A stretch of DNA of 64,000 nt from Faecalibacterium prausnitzii. Lineage in GTDB: Bacteria > Bacillota > Clostridia > Oscillospirales > Ruminococcaceae. A model generated the notes under the pieces. That model did no database searches, was not told the origin of the DNA, and saw nothing but the letters and a program-made list of their open reading frames with translations. The stretch lies in NCBI RefSeq assembly GCF_003287495.1, contig NZ_PRLE01000001.1, positions 682,001 through 746,000 on the forward strand, read 5' to 3'. Positions 62,098 through 64,000 of the stretch are shown piece by piece. The stretch's first letter is position 1. Each line of letters begins with the position of its first letter. Made by a program: the position numbers and the translations under genes.

Positions 62098-62253
62098 TTA
62101 ATCTTCTAGTGTACGACTACCGGACACATTCTTCAAATATTTCTCCGGGTCGCCATTCAGAATCAAATCCGCATAACCCAGTGGGTCGTTGTAGATAAGG
62201 TAGTCCAGTTCCGTCTGCTGCGCCATGGTCACATCCAGTGCATCCTCAACCCC
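62098..62253 (-). pseudogene. DUF6061 remnant (C-terminal part, minus strand)
   Basis: 51 codons (GVEDALDVTMAQQTELDYL...), near-identical in frame to residues 33-83 of the intact gene at 28355-28606, but without the N-terminal 32 residues. The break is at 62254, where a second DUF6061 remnant begins on the other strand. Confidence 0.85.
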
Positions 62254-62254
62254 A

Positions 62255-62380
62255 GCACAACGGACAGAACTGGACTGGCTGCTCTACAATAAGCCCTTGG
62301 AGTACGCACAGCTTGTGCTGGGTGGGGAGATTGAGCATTATCTCTCGCTTGGTTGCGACCATGGAAGAATGGAAGATTGA
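62255..62380 (+). pseudogene. DUF6061 remnant (C-terminal part, plus strand)
   Basis: 41 codons (AQRTELDWLLYNKPLEYAQL...GRMED) ending at TGA, related to but different from the neighbouring remnant. It has no start codon. The two halves share the equivalent breakpoint around the AQ-TELD codons. Confidence 0.8.
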
Positions 62381-62467
62381 TTGACAAGGTTACATAACAG
62401 TTAACACAGCTTGCATTTGCCCTGCAATTTTTCAGAATGGAACGCCCCAAGGGCATCCGGTCTATAT

Positions 62468-62497
62468 CCGGCAGATTTTTCAGAATGAATCTGCCGG
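62468..62497 (+). terminator. Terminator in the gap before the GntR genes
   Basis: CCGGCAGATT/AATCTGCCGG stem followed by TATTTTTG. The gap 62381-62582 otherwise holds only the promoter below. Confidence 0.75.
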
Positions 62498-62524
62498 GTA
62501 TTTTTGTTTGTCATAAAGGAAGTC

Positions 62525-62553
62525 TTGCTTTTTATTGTAAAATTGGATACAAT
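62525..62553 (+). promoter_or_regulatory. Promoter of the GntR pair
   Basis: TTGCTT (62525-62530), 17 bp, TACAAT (62548-62553), about 30 bp before the ATG. Confidence 0.65.
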
Positions 62554-62582
62554 ATAAAAAAGACATTTGCACGGAGGACTCT

Positions 62583-63161
62583 ATGGAATATATCGGCATC
62601 CAGAAGAAAAACGGCGGTGTGGTGGAAGCCCTGCAGCAGGCCATTTTATCTGGGCAGATCCCGGCGGGCACTGAAATGACCCAGAACGAACTGGCAGAGA
62701 GTCTCGGTGTCTCTCGGATGCCGGTGCGGGAGGCCTTGATGATCCTTGAATATCAGGGTCTTATCATCCGCCTGCCCAACAACCATGTAAGAGCTGCTGA
62801 TTTGAACGAAGATGCATTGCGGCAGATTTTGGCGTTAGGTGCACAACTGGAACGGCAGGCGATGCGTGCGCTGCCGCAGGATGCGATGTTGGCAGGCGGC
62901 GAGATGCTGCAGCACCGTACCCTGCGGACTGTCCTGCCCTATCCGCTGCATCGCAAGCTGCTGGAGAGCATCCAGGAGACCTACATTGCCTTTGCCGTGA
63001 GCGCACGTCCTACGCCGGTGAACGACCGGCTTGCCCGCCTGCTGATGCTGGACCGTCAGGGTTCCCCTGATGTGCTGGAGGCATGGAACGCCTATGAAGA
63101 AGAACTGCTGCATCTGATTTTAACGATAAGGAGTCAATATGCTGGGACTGAAACCCATTAA
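62583..63161 (+). CDS. GntR family regulator (FadR-like, short effector domain)
   Basis: A 192-residue regulator. The winged helix is ALQQAILSGQIPAGTEM, ELAESLGVSRMPVREALMILE and QGLIIRLPNNHV. The following helical domain is shorter than a full FCD domain (about 115 residues, one His-rich stretch LPYPLHRKL), so it may have lost part of the ligand site. It overlaps the next GntR gene by 23 bp. Confidence 0.88.
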   Translation: MEYIGIQKKNGGVVEALQQAILSGQIPAGTEMTQNELAESLGVSRMPVREALMILEYQGLIIRLPNNHVRAADLNEDALRQILALGAQLERQAMRALPQDAMLAGGEMLQHRTLRTVLPYPLHRKLLESIQETYIAFAVSARPTPVNDRLARLLMLDRQGSPDVLEAWNAYEEELLHLILTIRSQYAGTETH

Positions 63162-63783
63162 GCTGCTGCCTGCCCGCGAGCGGGTAGCTTCCGCTTTGCG
63201 GAAAGCCATTATCTCAAAAAGCATCCCGGAGGGCGCAGAACTCACGCTGGAAAACACCGCACAGGAACTGGGCGTGTCGGTCACGCCGGTGCGGGAGGCC
63301 TTTCAGATCCTTGCCCGTGACGGTCTGCTGGAAGTCAAGCAGAACAGGTGCGCCATTGTGCTGGGCGTAACGGAAAGGACCATCCGGGAGCACTACCAGC
63401 TGCGCGCTGCCTTGGAAGGGACGGCATGTATGCTCTGCTGCCAGAACAACGCTGACCTGTCCAAGATCAAAAACTGCGTGGATACTGCAGAGGAGTCTCT
63501 TTCTCATCAGCAGGCCGGAAATTATGCTGACTACAACCAGTCCTTCCATTTTGAGATCTGGGAAGCTTCCGGCAATGAAAAAATGCGCAATCTTCTCTCG
63601 GAACTGTGGAACGGCCTGTCCATTGGTGTGGAAATGAGCGAGTTGGACTATGCCCTCAACTCCCAGAGCGAGCATAAAAAGATCTATGCGGCGCTGGAAG
63701 CACGGGATGCGCTGGCCGCACGGGCTGAAATGGAAAAACACATCTACCGCAGTATGGACGATGCGCTGACCTATTATTTATAA
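63139..63783 (+). CDS. GntR family regulator (FadR/FCD type)
   Basis: A 214-residue regulator with a complete winged helix (LTLENTAQELGVSVTPVREAFQIL) and an FCD-type effector domain of about 140 residues. The FCD domain has YNQSFHFEIWEASGN, and later SEHKKIYAALEARD with the last metal-type His. The start follows AAGGAGTC inside the previous gene. The two proteins may form a heterodimer. Confidence 0.9.
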   Translation: MLGLKPIKLLPARERVASALRKAIISKSIPEGAELTLENTAQELGVSVTPVREAFQILARDGLLEVKQNRCAIVLGVTERTIREHYQLRAALEGTACMLCCQNNADLSKIKNCVDTAEESLSHQQAGNYADYNQSFHFEIWEASGNEKMRNLLSELWNGLSIGVEMSELDYALNSQSEHKKIYAALEARDALAARAEMEKHIYRSMDDALTYYL

Positions 63784-63802
63784 GATCAAGGAGGACAAGA
63801 CA

Positions 63803-64000
63803 GTGTATACCTGTGCGAACTGTACGGTTCTGGCCTGCGCCAACAACGCGCCAGAAAAGATGCCCAAAAACTGCCCCATGCGGAATGCTTCAGTGATGGA
63901 GGCCGCCCGCGTCGGCTACGATCTGCCCGAGAATCACGATTTCTACGTCAACTGTTCGGCCATTGAGGGGCTGGGCTACTGTCAATGGCCCCGCCTGAAG
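63803..64000 (+). CDS. DUF1847 protein, 5' part (runs off window)
   Basis: A GTG start after AAGGAGGAC. The 66 visible codons begin YTCANCTVLACANNAPEKMP and contain NCPMR and later an NCSAIEGLGYC stretch. This Cys-rich pattern is the metal-binding look of DUF1847. It is 19 bp after the GntR stop, so it is probably their co-transcribed partner. The function is unknown and the gene is incomplete here. Confidence 0.75.
   Translation, partial: MYTCANCTVLACANNAPEKMPKNCPMRNASVMEAARVGYDLPENHDFYVNCSAIEGLGYCQWPRLK

Overview
The window looks like the chromosome of a gut Firmicute of the Oscillospiraceae, most consistent with Faecalibacterium or a close relative. This is inferred from the GC-rich codon use, the Shine-Dalgarno style starts, the Tn4451-type recombinase elements, the DUF6061 and DUF1847 genes and the RFN-controlled riboflavin operon. 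No rRNA, complete tRNA or CRISPR array is visible.

Layout. (1) 1-4.4 kb: two convergent AraC regulators and glycogen phosphorylase. (2) About 4444-26247: a nested mobile region. A small outer element with roughly 49-bp imperfect terminal inverted repeats carried its own serine recombinase. That gene has been split by an 18.5-kb inner element (about 6122-24619) with its own imperfect terminal repeats. The inner element has tnpV, tnpW and tnpX, a RhuM-like gene, a CHC2 primase fragment, a P4-type helicase followed by a GTAC-rich repeat cluster, and a MobA/MobL relaxase. It also has an ECF sigma/anti-sigma pair and an AT-rich peptide-resistance cargo (response regulator, kinase, ABC ATPase, FtsX-type permease). 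(3) 26.4-28.6 kb: a MerR-controlled redox operon (flavodoxin-like reductase plus carboxymuconolactone decarboxylase/cupin fusion) and a DUF6061 gene. (4) 28.7-29.2 kb: the 3' end of a tRNA-Lys next to arm-type repeats, read as the attachment scar of an integrative element. (5) 29.2-33.9 kb: two-component system and a three-gene ABC exporter of the lantibiotic-immunity type. (6) 34.0-38.6 kb: FMN riboswitch, ribD-ribE-ribBA-ribH, then a winged-helix protein and a low-molecular-weight tyrosine phosphatase. (7) 38.8-40.5 kb: a decayed serine recombinase.

(8) 40.6-52.9 kb is the most interesting stretch: thirteen genes on the minus strand. They encode a heterodimeric ABC transporter pair of YbtPQ/IrtAB-like architecture, a ZinT-like lipoprotein, an AraC regulator, three serine alpha/beta hydrolases, two ATC-hydrolase-type proteins, a ketopantoate-reductase-like protein, two small membrane proteins and a metallo-beta-lactamase-fold hydrolase. 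A DtxR-type palindrome lies at the head promoter and a second similar site lies inside. My inference is an iron-regulated system for taking up and breaking down a small metallophore, possibly thiazoline-containing.

(9) 53.1-57.2 kb: a truncated ZIP transporter, a dispersed repeat, and a siderophore/heme-type ABC importer (binding lipoprotein, FecCD permease, ATPase) with a bicupin protein. (10) 57.3-64 kb: a giant 2-hydroxyacyl-CoA dehydratase activase-type protein divergent from a Crp/Fnr regulator with a visible operator, two head-to-head DUF6061 remnants, two GntR regulators and the start of a DUF1847 gene cut by the window end.
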